Shown here piece by piece: positions 15,645 to 24,672 of a stretch of DNA of 33,243 bases. The notes beneath the pieces are model-generated. The model was not told the origin of the DNA, ran no database searches, and saw only the letters and a program-made list of their open reading frames with translations. A program made the translations under genes and the position numbers. This stretch comes from Rhodospirillaceae bacterium (GTDB lineage: Bacteria > Pseudomonadota > Alphaproteobacteria > UBA2966): assembly GCA_002690215.1 (NCBI GenBank), contig NZDS01000102.1:1-33243 (forward strand), written 5' to 3'. Numbering within the stretch: the first letter of the stretch is position 1; each line of letters opens with the position of its first letter.

Positions 15645-16301
15645 ATGTTCGCATTGAGGTTATTGTCCGGCAGCCTAGCCGGCATGGCGTTGGCCGTGCT
15701 CAGCTACGCCAGCCAGGCGGAGACGGCGTCTCCATCGACGCTGAAATTGGGCAAGGAACTGTTCAACGAGAATTGCGAGGTCTGCCATCAGGCCGACGCC
15801 ATCGGATCGCCGGGTGTGGCGCCTTCGCTCACCAATCAGGAACTTCTGAGCATCACCACCGACAAGTTCTTTGAAGCCACGATCCGTGATGGGCGCGGCG
15901 ATACGGGCATGCCGCCATTTGCCCATTTGGGCCGCAAGAAAGTCCGCGCCATCGTCGCCTTTTTGCGCTTCCACGCAGAGCAACCGAACCGGGCGAATGA
16001 GGTGGACGCGCAACCCGACGCCCATGGCGATCCCCGTCTCGGAAAACAATGGTACGACTACATCTGCTCAACCTGCCACGGGGTAAGCGGGGACGGATAC
16101 GAGGCCGGTGGTACCGGTACGGCCATTGGGTTGCCGGGCTTTTTGAACAAGGTCTCTGACGGCTTCATCCGTGAAACCATCAAGAAGGGCCGATCCAATA
16201 CCCGCATGTTGCCGTTCCAAGGGCCCGCCGGATTGGCCAACCTTTCCGACCAGGAGATCGACGACATCATCGTCTATCTGCGCGGTCTGGGTAAGAAGTG
16301 A
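15645..16301 (+). CDS. Periplasmic diheme cytochrome c
   Basis: The 218-residue protein has a signal peptide (cleavage near residue 25) and two class I cytochrome c domains in tandem. Heme sites are CEVCH (44-48) and CSTCH (141-145), with axial Met candidates near residues 89 and 188. It takes the position that napB holds in standard nap operons but is not NapB-like in sequence, so it is probably the electron donor or acceptor of the NapA-like enzyme. It starts at ATG 15645 behind GGGAGG and lies 16 nt after the NapC-like gene. The cytochrome at 24673-25395 is of the same architecture. Confidence 0.92.
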   Translation: MFALRLLSGSLAGMALAVLSYASQAETASPSTLKLGKELFNENCEVCHQADAIGSPGVAPSLTNQELLSITTDKFFEATIRDGRGDTGMPPFAHLGRKKVRAIVAFLRFHAEQPNRANEVDAQPDAHGDPRLGKQWYDYICSTCHGVSGDGYEAGGTGTAIGLPGFLNKVSDGFIRETIKKGRSNTRMLPFQGPAGLANLSDQEIDDIIVYLRGLGKK

Positions 16302-16316
16302 AGAGGTGTCGGAAAA

Positions 16317-19028
16317 ATGAAACGCAACAAAAGATATTTGTCGCGCCGGGAATTGCTCAAGACCAGCGCCTTTGTCACCGCCTCCGCCTCCGCCGTGGGC
16401 GCCGGTTTCATGGTCGGTGCCAACCCGGAGCTTGAAATTGCTTCCGCCGAAGCCGCCGAATCCGAGGAAGATCGCAGCACTGCGATTGCCCAATGCCCTT
16501 ACTGCGGTGTCGGCTGCGGCACCATCATCCAGGTCGAAAAAGGCAAGATCGTCTCGATGCGGCCAGACAAGGACCATCCGACGAATTTCGGCCTGCAGTG
16601 CATCAAGGGTTTGACGGCGGCCGAGCCGATGTATGTCGACCGCATGGAAGGTGATTCCTATGTGCGCAAGGACGTCTGGGCCGAATGGAAAAAAAGCGGC
16701 CACGGCGACCTCGAGTTCGTTTCCCAGACCAAGGGCTCGTTCGACGAAGAGCACTTCGTTCGTGTGCCCTACCACGATGCCTCCGAAATGGTCGCGCACA
16801 AGATCGCGCACCTCGTCAAGACTCACGGCGGCAACTCCATCGCGCTCTATGGCTCGGGCCAACTCACCATGGAGGGGCAGTATCTCGAAAACCTGTTCCT
16901 GAAGGGGATCATGGGCTCGAACACCATCGAGGCCAACGCCCGCATGTGCATGACCTCGGCGGTGACCGGGTATTTCGCCACGCTGGGCTCGGATACGCCG
17001 CCGCTGGCGTATGAAGACATCGAGCTTTGCGACATGATCATGCACTTCGGGCACAACGCCCGCGAATCGCACCCCATCATTTTCTGGCGTGCCGCCGACT
17101 ATAAGCGGAAGACGAATATTCCTGCCGTCGTCGTCGACCCGCGTCGCACCGGAACCCTGACGGGCTACGAAGACATCAATCCCGACAACACCGTGCACGT
17201 TCCCATTCTGAACGGCGACATCAGCTTTCTCAACGCCATCGCCCACGTGCTGTTGAAGGACCACGAAGACGTCATCGACTGGGAGTTCCTCAAGAAGCAT
17301 GTCACGGGATGGCAGGAATACGTCGACGGCGTGCGCAACGATTACAGCCCCGAACAGGTGCAGGATCGCATGGGTGGGCCCAATCACGACGTCTCGCCCG
17401 CCCTCATTCGCCGCGTCGCCGGCATGTTTGCCGATGCCACCCGCAAGCGCCTGGCCCGTGCCAAGGGCAAGCAGAAAGGTGGCTATGGCGGCGTCATAAT
17501 CATGTGGGGCATCGGCTACAACCAGCACATCCACGGCCAGTACAACGTCATCTCCATCATCAACCTGCTGACCCTGACCGGCAATCTGGCCAAGTCGGGC
17601 TGCGGCCCCTTCTCGATGACCGGACAGCCCAACGCCATGGGTGAGCGCTTCACCGGTGGCCTGACGGGGCGCCTGCCGTTCAACAAGCCGCTGTCGGACA
17701 AGGCCCATCGTCTGCATATGGCCAAGCAATGGCGAGTGCCGGAGGCGAACCTGGTCAAGGCCATGAACTCCAAAAACCCGGGCTATGCCGTGGGCATGAT
17801 GGAGCGCGCGCTCAAGGACGAGGTCAAGGCCATGTTCCTGGTCTACGCCACGCACATCGATTTGCCCGACCAGTACAATCTGGTGCGCCCGGCGCTGGCC
17901 AAGACCTTCAACGTGGTGCAGGAAATCTATCGACACGCCCCCAACAATCTTTATGCCGACGTGATCTTTCCAGCGGCCACCTGGGGCGAGGTATCGGGCG
18001 TCTACATCAGCTCGGAACGCCGCATCAATCTCTGTGAGAAAGCCGCCGAACCGCCCAAGGGATGCCTGCCCGATTTGGATATGGTCATCGACAAGGCCAA
18101 AGAGATCGGCACGCTGCTCGGCCTCGATATGGCCAAGGTCCTGCCCTACAAGCGAACGAAGGACGGCTTTTACGATACCGAAGAGATCTTCCGCGACGTG
18201 ATCCGCGCCTCCGCCGGCACGGATACCGATCTCACCGGCATTCTGGAAGTCGAGAAACTGGACAAGATATCGCCCTATGAGCAACTCAAGGAGCTGCGAG
18301 GCATCCAGTGGCCGGCGCCAAGTTACGAAACCGCCCAACAAGGAGGAACGAAGCGCCGCTTCATGATGCAGGAAGGGGCATGGGAGAACCGGCCCTACGG
18401 CTACTTCCGCACCCAGGACGGCAAGGTGCACATGAAGCTCTGCCGCCAGGATTATTCCGATCGCCAGGCAGTGACCGAGAAATTGATGCAGTTCGGTGTC
18501 GAAGAAGAGCTCTACACCATCGACCACATCGATCTCATGAAGGAGGCTCGGGACAAGGGCCTCACACCGGACCTGCCCGACGAGGATTTTCGCGGCACGC
18601 GCTGGAACAAGGTGCCCAAGGACAAATATCCCTATTGGATGGGGCTCGGTGTGGTCTACGAGCACTTCCATACCGCCAAATCCAACCGCAGCCCCACCAC
18701 GCGCCGACTGGTGCCGGAAATGTACGTCGAGATGCACGAGGAAGACGCCAAGGACCTGGGTATCAAGGACGGCGACAAGGTCCGGGTCGTCACCCGCCGC
18801 GGATCGCTCGAGGCACGCGCCCAGGTCGGCACCAACAGTCTGGTAAAGCCGGCACGCAACAATGTGCCGCGCGGCTACATGTTCGGGCCCTGGAATTTGT
18901 CGGTGGCGGACAGCGCCGATCCGAAGAAGAACAAGTGGCTCGCCAACGGCATTACCAGCCGCGTTTGGGATCCCGTGTCCGGGCAGGTGGACTTCAAGAA
19001 GTGCGCCTGTCGAATCGAAAAGATCTGA
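16317..19028 (+). CDS. NapA-like periplasmic molybdopterin oxidoreductase, TAT-exported
   Basis: A 903-residue DMSO-reductase-superfamily catalytic subunit. The N-terminus has a twin-arginine signal (SRRELLK at 9-15). Next comes a [4Fe-4S] site, Cys60, Cys63, Cys67 and Cys95, followed by Lys98 (CIKG) that relays electrons to the cofactor. Cys211 in ARMCMTSAV sits where NapA and FdhA carry the molybdenum ligand, so the metal ligand is Cys. The C-terminal molydopterin-binding domain (GDKVRVVTRRG, near 820) is intact. It resembles NapA more than formate dehydrogenase, but napB and napD neighbours are missing and it may act on something other than nitrate. It starts 15 nt after the diheme cytochrome gene, in one operon with cytochromes and ferredoxins. 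Confidence 0.85.
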   Translation: MKRNKRYLSRRELLKTSAFVTASASAVGAGFMVGANPELEIASAEAAESEEDRSTAIAQCPYCGVGCGTIIQVEKGKIVSMRPDKDHPTNFGLQCIKGLTAAEPMYVDRMEGDSYVRKDVWAEWKKSGHGDLEFVSQTKGSFDEEHFVRVPYHDASEMVAHKIAHLVKTHGGNSIALYGSGQLTMEGQYLENLFLKGIMGSNTIEANARMCMTSAVTGYFATLGSDTPPLAYEDIELCDMIMHFGHNARESHPIIFWRAADYKRKTNIPAVVVDPRRTGTLTGYEDINPDNTVHVPILNGDISFLNAIAHVLLKDHEDVIDWEFLKKHVTGWQEYVDGVRNDYSPEQVQDRMGGPNHDVSPALIRRVAGMFADATRKRLARAKGKQKGGYGGVIIMWGIGYNQHIHGQYNVISIINLLTLTGNLAKSGCGPFSMTGQPNAMGERFTGGLTGRLPFNKPLSDKAHRLHMAKQWRVPEANLVKAMNSKNPGYAVGMMERALKDEVKAMFLVYATHIDLPDQYNLVRPALAKTFNVVQEIYRHAPNNLYADVIFPAATWGEVSGVYISSERRINLCEKAAEPPKGCLPDLDMVIDKAKEIGTLLGLDMAKVLPYKRTKDGFYDTEEIFRDVIRASAGTDTDLTGILEVEKLDKISPYEQLKELRGIQWPAPSYETAQQGGTKRRFMMQEGAWENRPYGYFRTQDGKVHMKLCRQDYSDRQAVTEKLMQFGVEEELYTIDHIDLMKEARDKGLTPDLPDEDFRGTRWNKVPKDKYPYWMGLGVVYEHFHTAKSNRSPTTRRLVPEMYVEMHEEDAKDLGIKDGDKVRVVTRRGSLEARAQVGTNSLVKPARNNVPRGYMFGPWNLSVADSADPKKNKWLANGITSRVWDPVSGQVDFKKCACRIEKI

Positions 19029-19101
19029 GGGGTGCGGCGAAGTTGATCAGCCGGCGGGGTGACCGCTTCGGTCAACCGCCTGAATTCTTGGCCGGCGAGT
19101 G

Positions 19102-19674
19102 ATGCGACGCAGAACTTTCATGAAGGTGGTGGGTGCGGGTGCCGTGGCGGCGCTGGCACCGGGCGACGCCGGGGCGGCGCAATACCGGCCTTCGCTCAGG
19201 TATCTGCGGCCGCCGGGTGCGTTATCCGAGAAGGAATTTCTGGCCCGTTGCATCCGTTGCGGCCAATGCGGCGAAACCTGCCCAAACCGTTGCATCAAGT
19301 ATTTCGGCTTCGAGAACGGCTGGACTTCGGCCGAGACCCCATACCTCATCCCGCGCGACAAAGCCTGCATCCTTTGCATGAAATGCGGCGAGGCGTGCCC
19401 GACCGGCGCGCTCAAGCCCATCGCGCGCGAAGCAACGGCCATCATGGCCGAGGTCGACATGGGCCAGGCCCGGGTCGACGAAAGCTTGTGCCTGTCCTTC
19501 CAAGGCAAGACCTGCGGTGTCTGTTACCGGGCCTGTCCGCTCCAGGATGTTGCCATCACCGTGGGCCACCTCGAGCAGCCTCACGTCACCGACAAATGCG
19601 TTGGCTGTGGGCTTTGCGAACGCTCCTGCATTCAAATGCCGCAGGCGATCCGCGTCATTCCCGATCATGGATGA
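19102..19674 (+). CDS. NapG-like TAT-exported polyferredoxin, copy 1
   Basis: The 190-residue protein has a twin-arginine-type leader (RRRTFMKVVG) and four [4Fe-4S] motifs: CIRCGQCGETCP, CILCMKCGEACP, a CGVCYRACP set with an upstream Cys, and CVGCGLCERSC. This is the layout of NapG, the periplasmic ferredoxin that works with NapH in quinol oxidation. GTG 19099 and ATG 19102 are both possible starts; neither has a strong ribosome site. Its end overlaps the napH-like start by 8 nt, so the two are translationally coupled. Confidence 0.87.
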   Translation: MRRRTFMKVVGAGAVAALAPGDAGAAQYRPSLRYLRPPGALSEKEFLARCIRCGQCGETCPNRCIKYFGFENGWTSAETPYLIPRDKACILCMKCGEACPTGALKPIAREATAIMAEVDMGQARVDESLCLSFQGKTCGVCYRACPLQDVAITVGHLEQPHVTDKCVGCGLCERSCIQMPQAIRVIPDHG

Positions 19675-20704
19675 GGCCCGAGGAGCGGCGCTTCCGAGCC
19701 TGCCGCGCCGCCAGTCCGCCGTCTTCTGGCGCCATCTGAACAAACTGCGCTGGGTCACGCTAAGCGTCGTTTTGGCGATGCTCGTGCTGCTGCCCTTCCT
19801 GCACCTCTATCAGACCTATGTCGCAGCCCATGCTTACGACCTGTTGTTGCCAGCGGAAAAGCGCCTCTACGATGCAATGGAGTTGCTGACCGCGCCCTTC
19901 GTCAACGATCCCGCCGAGGATCTCGATGCCATCAAGGGAACGACCTGGTCGGCGACTTTTTGGAACCTCAGACTGTCCGACCCCTTGGCTGCCGTCGGGC
20001 AGATGGCCGCCGGCCTCGGACTGCATTGGCCCTTCATTGTCACGGCGCTGATCCCCATCGCCGTGACTGCCGTCTTTGGGCGCATCTTTTGCGGCTGGAT
20101 ATGTCCGGCCACTCTTCTCTATGAACTGAACAGCAATTTTGCCGCCTGGCTGCGCTGGGCCGGCCTCGATCTCGGCAACCGCCGCTTCGACCTGCGGCTC
20201 AAGTATGCCGTGTTGGCATTGGGATTGGTGCTGTCGGCTGCCACCGGCATCGTGCTTGTCGCGACTATCTATCCGCCGGCCATCATCGGCCGTGAAATCT
20301 ACTATGTGATCGCTCTCAGTGGATTCGGCGCCGGTACAACGTTTTTCCTGGCTACCATGCTCTTTGACCTGCTGGTGGCACGCCGTGGATTTTGCCGCTA
20401 TCTCTGCCCGGGGGGAGCACTATATGCCTTGCTCGGGCGCTATCGCCTGGTCCGCATCCACCGCATCGTCGAGAGCTGCAATGATTGCGCGAAGTGCAAC
20501 GTCGTTTGCGAGTTTGGCCTTGATCCCATGGCCGATGGCTTCGGTCAGGAGTGCAACAACTGCACGGCATGCATCGCCATCTGCCCAACGGATGCTCTGA
20601 CCTTCACACTTCGGCCGACCGACATTGCCGCCCAGGGGCCAGGTCACCTGGGCCGCAAACACCGGCGCGAGCCGGAAGCGGAGCACGGCGGAACGGTCCC
20701 ATGA
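19667..20704 (+). CDS. NapH-like membrane iron-sulfur protein
   Basis: The 345-residue protein has several membrane segments, two CxxxCP motifs facing the membrane interface (FCGWICP and FCRYLCPGG) and a C-terminal double ferredoxin domain (CNDCAKCNVVC and CNNCTACIAICP). These are the features of the NapH/CcoG/NosR family that hands quinol electrons to periplasmic ferredoxins. A 50-residue in-frame extension lies over the upstream ferredoxin gene and is rejected in favour of the ATG at 19667. It is somewhat longer than typical NapH (about 290). It lies between two NapG-like genes, with an ATGA overlap to the second. Confidence 0.88.
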   Translation: MDEARGAALPSLPRRQSAVFWRHLNKLRWVTLSVVLAMLVLLPFLHLYQTYVAAHAYDLLLPAEKRLYDAMELLTAPFVNDPAEDLDAIKGTTWSATFWNLRLSDPLAAVGQMAAGLGLHWPFIVTALIPIAVTAVFGRIFCGWICPATLLYELNSNFAAWLRWAGLDLGNRRFDLRLKYAVLALGLVLSAATGIVLVATIYPPAIIGREIYYVIALSGFGAGTTFFLATMLFDLLVARRGFCRYLCPGGALYALLGRYRLVRIHRIVESCNDCAKCNVVCEFGLDPMADGFGQECNNCTACIAICPTDALTFTLRPTDIAAQGPGHLGRKHRREPEAEHGGTVP

Positions 20705-21309
20705 AGCGCCGCCGGCTTCTCAAGGATATCGTTGCCGGTGTCGCGATCGCCTCCGCCGGCGCCGTTCCTTACGCCGTGTCGCCCCTGCTGGCGCCCGGGC
20801 AGGCGGCAGCGAAACGCAACTACCTGCGGCCGCCGGGTGCGCTCGAGGACGACGCCGCGTTCGTTGCGGCCTGCATCGGTTGCGGCCTCTGCGGCGAGGT
20901 CTGCCCGCCGCGCTGCATACGATTTCACCGCCGCGACGGTGGCGCCAAGGTCAATACCCCCTTCATCGATGCTGCAGAGAAAGCTTGTACCTTGTGCGGC
21001 AAATGCATGGAGTTCTGTCCCACCACGGCGCTCGGTATCGTGCCGCGGGATCAGGTCGACATGGGCGTCGCCGAAATCGACCGTGATGCCTGCTATCCCT
21101 GGGTGGATCGGGGCGTCTGCGGCGCCTGCGTCAGTATCTGTCCGCTGGGGAAAAGCGCTATTGGTTACAAGATGTGGAATCAATACCAACCGATCGTCAG
21201 GCAGGGTTGCGTCGGCTGCGGCTTATGCGTCGAGGTCTGCCCGCATCCCAGCAAGCCGATTTGGATTGTCCAGCGCCGCGCGGCCAAGACCGCGCCTGAC
21301 CGGGGGTAA
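20701..21309 (+). CDS. NapG-like TAT-exported polyferredoxin, copy 2
   Basis: The 202-residue paralogue of copy 1 starts MKRRRLLKDIV, a twin-arginine-like leader, and shares the YLRPPGAL linker after it. It has four [4Fe-4S] motifs: CIGCGLCGEVCP, CTLCGKCMEFCP, CGACVSICP with an upstream Cys, and CVGCGLCVEVCP. The start overlaps the napH-like stop by 4 nt. It probably accepts electrons from the membrane protein in the periplasm. Two NapG-like genes around one napH-like gene is not the standard napGH order. Confidence 0.88.
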   Translation: MKRRRLLKDIVAGVAIASAGAVPYAVSPLLAPGQAAAKRNYLRPPGALEDDAAFVAACIGCGLCGEVCPPRCIRFHRRDGGAKVNTPFIDAAEKACTLCGKCMEFCPTTALGIVPRDQVDMGVAEIDRDACYPWVDRGVCGACVSICPLGKSAIGYKMWNQYQPIVRQGCVGCGLCVEVCPHPSKPIWIVQRRAAKTAPDRG

Positions 21310-21312
21310 GGG

Positions 21313-21918
21313 ATGCCGAGAGTCCGGATTATTGTACTGGTGATTTTGACCGGCTGGCTGTTGCCGGTGGAATTCGCCGCGGCGCATCACGTGCTGGGCC
21401 GGCCCAGCTACAGTCTCAGCGAAGATTCCAACACACCTCCCGCGGTCCAGGTGGAAGTAGAGGTCGGTGAATTCTCAGTCACCTACATGGTCTTCCCCGA
21501 CGTGCCGCGGCCCGGCCGTCCCGGCCGGCTCAATCTCTACCTGAGGCAGGGCGACGGCGGCTCGCCATTCGACGGCAAGGTTACCTTTAAGGTCCGCGAC
21601 GATTCGTGGTTGTCCTGGCTGGGTTATCGGTCACACGAGTCGGTTCTCGGCGTGCAATCACCGGACGACAACGTTTTTCGTCAGGGCGTCCATTTCGAAG
21701 CGGCCGGCGAATACATCGTCAGTGTCGAGTTCGAAGCCGGCGGCCGGCCGTACGCGATTGATTTCCCCCTGCGGGTCGGCGAGCCGTCTCGCATCGGGCC
21801 TATCAGCATCGCCGTTGCGGTCCTGGTCATTGCGCTTGCCGGCTTCACCGTTATCCAGCGCCGGCGTTCGCTGACCGGCAAGATCCGTGGCGCCCACAAC
21901 GAAAAGCAGCCGAAGTGA
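21313..21918 (+). CDS. Small periplasmic membrane-anchored protein, FixH/YtkA-like shape
   Basis: The 201-residue protein has a signal sequence (residues 1-24, AAA before HHVLG), a periplasmic beta-rich domain of about 130 residues and one C-terminal membrane segment (about 162-180) with a basic RRR cytoplasmic tail. The mature protein would begin with His-His, a possible metal-binding N-terminus. The shape recalls FixH/YtkA-like accessory proteins of cytochrome systems, but no named family can be assigned confidently. It lies 3 nt after the second NapG-like gene in the middle of the redox operon, so it is probably a component or assembly factor of that system. Confidence 0.75.
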   Translation: MPRVRIIVLVILTGWLLPVEFAAAHHVLGRPSYSLSEDSNTPPAVQVEVEVGEFSVTYMVFPDVPRPGRPGRLNLYLRQGDGGSPFDGKVTFKVRDDSWLSWLGYRSHESVLGVQSPDDNVFRQGVHFEAAGEYIVSVEFEAGGRPYAIDFPLRVGEPSRIGPISIAVAVLVIALAGFTVIQRRRSLTGKIRGAHNEKQPK

Positions 21919-21934
21919 GCGGGGTGGCCTCGCC

Positions 21935-22531
21935 ATGAAACGCCGCGAGGTATTGAAGCTAGGGGCGCGAAAGGCGGCCGAAATCGCCTTGGAGGTGGCC
22001 GGTCAGGCGGCAACGCTACGCGCCGACGCCTGGATCAGGCCCCCGTTTGCCATTGATGAGCCCCAATTCCTGGCGCACTGCACGCGTTGCGACAAATGCC
22101 TCGAAGCGTGCAGCTACGATGTTCTGTTCAAGCTGTCGCCCGACCACGGCATCGCGGCAGCCGGAACACCGGCCATGAACCTGCTGCATCGGGGTTGCCG
22201 TATGTGCCAGGACTGGCCCTGCGTGAGCGTGTGCGAGCCGGCGGCGCTGGTGCTCCCGGACGCAGCAGAAGGCACACCGGTCATCTCCCCAAAACTGGCC
22301 GTCGCGACCATCGATAGCCGGTCGTGCCTGCCCTACCTGGGACCCGAGTGCGGCGCTTGCGCCGATTCCTGCCCGATCGAGGGGGCGCTGGAATGGCAAG
22401 GCGGGCTTAAACCGGTCGTCAATCAGGACCTCTGCACCGGCTGTGCGCTGTGCCGTGAAGCCTGCATCGTCGATCCGAAGGCGGTCGGCATCGCGGTCTT
22501 CATCGCCGACGGGACGACGACGGAGGCCTGA
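21935..22531 (+). CDS. Third polyferredoxin (NapF/NapG-like)
   Basis: The 198-residue protein has four cysteine clusters: [33 protein letters not shown] with an upstream Cys, and [11 protein letters not shown]. The first two differ from copies 1 and 2 and lack the usual CP ending. The N-terminus has KRREVLKLG but no long hydrophobic stretch, so export by TAT is uncertain and it may be cytoplasmic like NapF. ATG 21935 is preferred over an upstream in-frame start that overlaps the previous gene. Its stop overlaps the ATG of the next gene by 1 nt (TGATG). Confidence 0.82.
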   Translation: MKRREVLKLGARKAAEIALEVAGQAATLRADAWIRPPFAIDEPQFLAHCTRCDKCLEACSYDVLFKLSPDHGIAAAGTPAMNLLHRGCRMCQDWPCVSVCEPAALVLPDAAEGTPVISPKLAVATIDSRSCLPYLGPECGACADSCPIEGALEWQGGLKPVVNQDLCTGCALCREACIVDPKAVGIAVFIADGTTTEA

Positions 22532-24666
22532 TGGCGGCGCCGTGTCGCCAGCGACACAACCCCTGGCTGGCCGTCCTTGCGACCCTCTTGATCGGCTGTG
22601 CAATGGCGGCCCGGGTTGAGGCCGGGCCGCTGGCGCATTCAACGAGTCCCTACCTGCTGCAGCACGCCGACGACGCCATCGACTGGCAACCCTGGTCCGA
22701 AGCGGCCTTGGCCCGGGCGAGGCGTGAAAACAAGCCGATCTTCCTCTCGATCGGCTACGCCGCCTGCCATTGGTGCCATGTGATGGCGCGAACGACGTTC
22801 GCAGACCGGCAGGTGATCGAATTGCTGAACCGCCACGTCGTCAGCATCCTCGTCGATCGCGAGGAACGTCCTGATCTCGATAGCCACTTTATGAAGATCC
22901 TGTCCGGCATGACCGGTCGCAGCGGCTGGCCGGCGAATTTCTTCCTTACGCCCGACATCGTGCCCTTGTTTGCCGCCGGCTATCTGGCGCCTGAGGCGCA
23001 ATATGGCCAGCCGGGCTTTTTGAGCGTTCTGCAAACCCTGGTCCGTGGATGGAACAACGATCGCCAGGCCATTTTGCGCGATGCCGAGATTACCCGCGAT
23101 CAACTCAGGGCCTTGGCCGAAACCGTTCCGAGTGGCGGCGCCGTTAGCAGCGAGGATCCCCGCGACAACGCCCGTCGAGCCTGGGCCAAAAGCTTCGACG
23201 TGAAGTATGGAGGTTTCGCCGGCGAGCCGAAATTTATCTTCCCGAACGTCTTGTCGTTCCTGCTTCACAATGGCGTGCGGCGCAACGACTCCGCTCTTTT
23301 GCAGCAGGTGTTCCTGACGCTCGATCAGATGGCGGCCGGCGGCGTGCGCGACCAACTCGGCGGCGCCTTTCACCGCTATGCGGTGGACCGTTTTTGGCAG
23401 GTTCCCCATTTCGAAATCCTGTTGGCCGACAATGCCTTGCTGGCGCGCCTCTATCTCGAGGCCTACCAAGCGTCCGGCCAAGCCCGCTTTGCCGTCGTGG
23501 CGCGGGGTATCCTGGATGATCTCATCAGCCGCTTCCGACTTCCCAGCGGCGGTTTCGCCTCGGCGCTCGACGCCGATTCCGAAGAAAAAGAGGGGCTCTA
23601 CTACACCTGGACCGCGGCCGAAGTACGATCCGTACTGGGTGTCGAAAAGGCAAAGCCGTTCATCGCAGCCTACGTCGATCAAAGCTATGGTCTGGTGCGG
23701 GGCCGGAGCGTGCTGCGCCTTCGGGAAGGCCCGGATTCCTTTGCCAGGACGCAAGAGCTACTGGCCGCTAGCCGATCACGGCTGCTGCGGGCTCGGGCCT
23801 TGCGGACGGCGCCGTTCCGCGACGAAAAGGTTCTCACGTCCTGGAACGCCCTCGCCGTCAGTGCCCTCGCCAAGGCAGCGCAGGTATGGCATGACGGCCG
23901 CTACCTGCGGCTTGCCCAGGAGGGCATGAATGACTTGCTCGCTCCGCTTCTCCGCACCGGAGAGCTTTCGCACAGCCGCTTGGGCCGCCAGGCAACCCAA
24001 GAGGTGTTTCTCGATGACTACGCCTTTCTCGTGCAGGCGCTGGTCGATCTCTATGAAACGGATTTTCAGGTCCGTCATCTCGAATCCGCTCGCAGTTTGA
24101 TGAAGTCCCTGATCGAGCGCTTCCAGGAGGCTCCGGGACGGCCCTTCCGCTTCTCACCGACCGACCGCTCCTCCGGCATTCCCGCTCGGACAATTCTCGA
24201 CGAGGACGGCGCGCCATCCGGCAATGCCGCCGCCTTGATCGCCCTTCATCGCTTGGTGTCGTTCGGCGCCGAGAGGGAATTCGCTGCCCAGGCCGAGACC
24301 ATTACCCAGGCTCTTGGACGCTATCTTGAACTTTCGGCGCCGGCAGCCACGGGTTTGCTCGCCGCCTTGGATTATCGGCCGATCGAGTCTCATGAGATCG
24401 TTGTCGTCGGTTCGCCACGCAGCGCCGACACCCGGCGCTTGTTGCAGGAAGTTTACAAAAGGCTCCTTCCCGGCACGGTTCTCGCGCTCATTGCGCCGAA
24501 CGCTTCGCTGGAGAACGAACACTGGCCGCTGCTCGCCGGGCGGCCCTTGCTGGCCAATACGGCCACCGCCTACGTCTGCAAGAACAGGCTGTGCAAACTA
24601 CCCGTCGATCAGCCGGCCGCGCTGGCGGTCCAACTCGACGAACTCATGGTGCCGTCAAGGCGCTAG
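22531..24666 (+). CDS. Exported DUF255 (YyaL-like) thioredoxin-fold protein
   Basis: The 711-residue protein has the N-terminal DUF255 thioredoxin-like domain ([21 protein letters not shown] at 79-83, [19 protein letters not shown]) followed by the alpha/alpha barrel characteristic of the YyaL/SPATA20 family, and the C-terminal [12 protein letters not shown]. Most family members are cytoplasmic; this one carries a hydrophobic leader with a lipobox-like LIGC at 20-23, so it may be an outer or periplasmic lipoprotein. CHWCH is the thioredoxin-type CxxC of the family, although it also fits the heme motif CxxCH. It is the last gene of the redox operon, so a thiol or redox maturation role in the periplasm is plausible but inferred. 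Confidence 0.87.
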   Translation: MAAPCRQRHNPWLAVLATLLIGCAMAARVEAGPLAHSTSPYLLQHADDAIDWQPWSEAALARARRENKPIFLSIGYAACHWCHVMARTTFADRQVIELLNRHVVSILVDREERPDLDSHFMKILSGMTGRSGWPANFFLTPDIVPLFAAGYLAPEAQYGQPGFLSVLQTLVRGWNNDRQAILRDAEITRDQLRALAETVPSGGAVSSEDPRDNARRAWAKSFDVKYGGFAGEPKFIFPNVLSFLLHNGVRRNDSALLQQVFLTLDQMAAGGVRDQLGGAFHRYAVDRFWQVPHFEILLADNALLARLYLEAYQASGQARFAVVARGILDDLISRFRLPSGGFASALDADSEEKEGLYYTWTAAEVRSVLGVEKAKPFIAAYVDQSYGLVRGRSVLRLREGPDSFARTQELLAASRSRLLRARALRTAPFRDEKVLTSWNALAVSALAKAAQVWHDGRYLRLAQEGMNDLLAPLLRTGELSHSRLGRQATQEVFLDDYAFLVQALVDLYETDFQVRHLESARSLMKSLIERFQEAPGRPFRFSPTDRSSGIPARTILDEDGAPSGNAAALIALHRLVSFGAEREFAAQAETITQALGRYLELSAPAATGLLAALDYRPIESHEIVVVGSPRSADTRRLLQEVYKRLLPGTVLALIAPNASLENEHWPLLAGRPLLANTATAYVCKNRLCKLPVDQPAALAVQLDELMVPSRR

Positions 24667-24672
24667 CACGGA

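Noticed and set aside
16068-18737. An 889-codon open frame on the minus strand across the NapA-like gene
   Set aside because: It is antisense to a gene with clear cofactor motifs and has no recognisable domain; long antisense frames are common at this GC content.
16317-19028. Formate dehydrogenase alpha subunit
   Set aside because: The size and FeS motif are compatible, but the ARMCMTSAV active-site segment and the NapC/NapG/NapH neighbours fit a NapA-like enzyme better, and no formate dehydrogenase beta or gamma subunit is present.
22765-22779. Heme c site CHWCH in the DUF255 protein
   Set aside because: The same CHWCH is a conserved thioredoxin-type motif of the family, mostly in cytoplasmic proteins, so it is not taken as a heme site without evidence.
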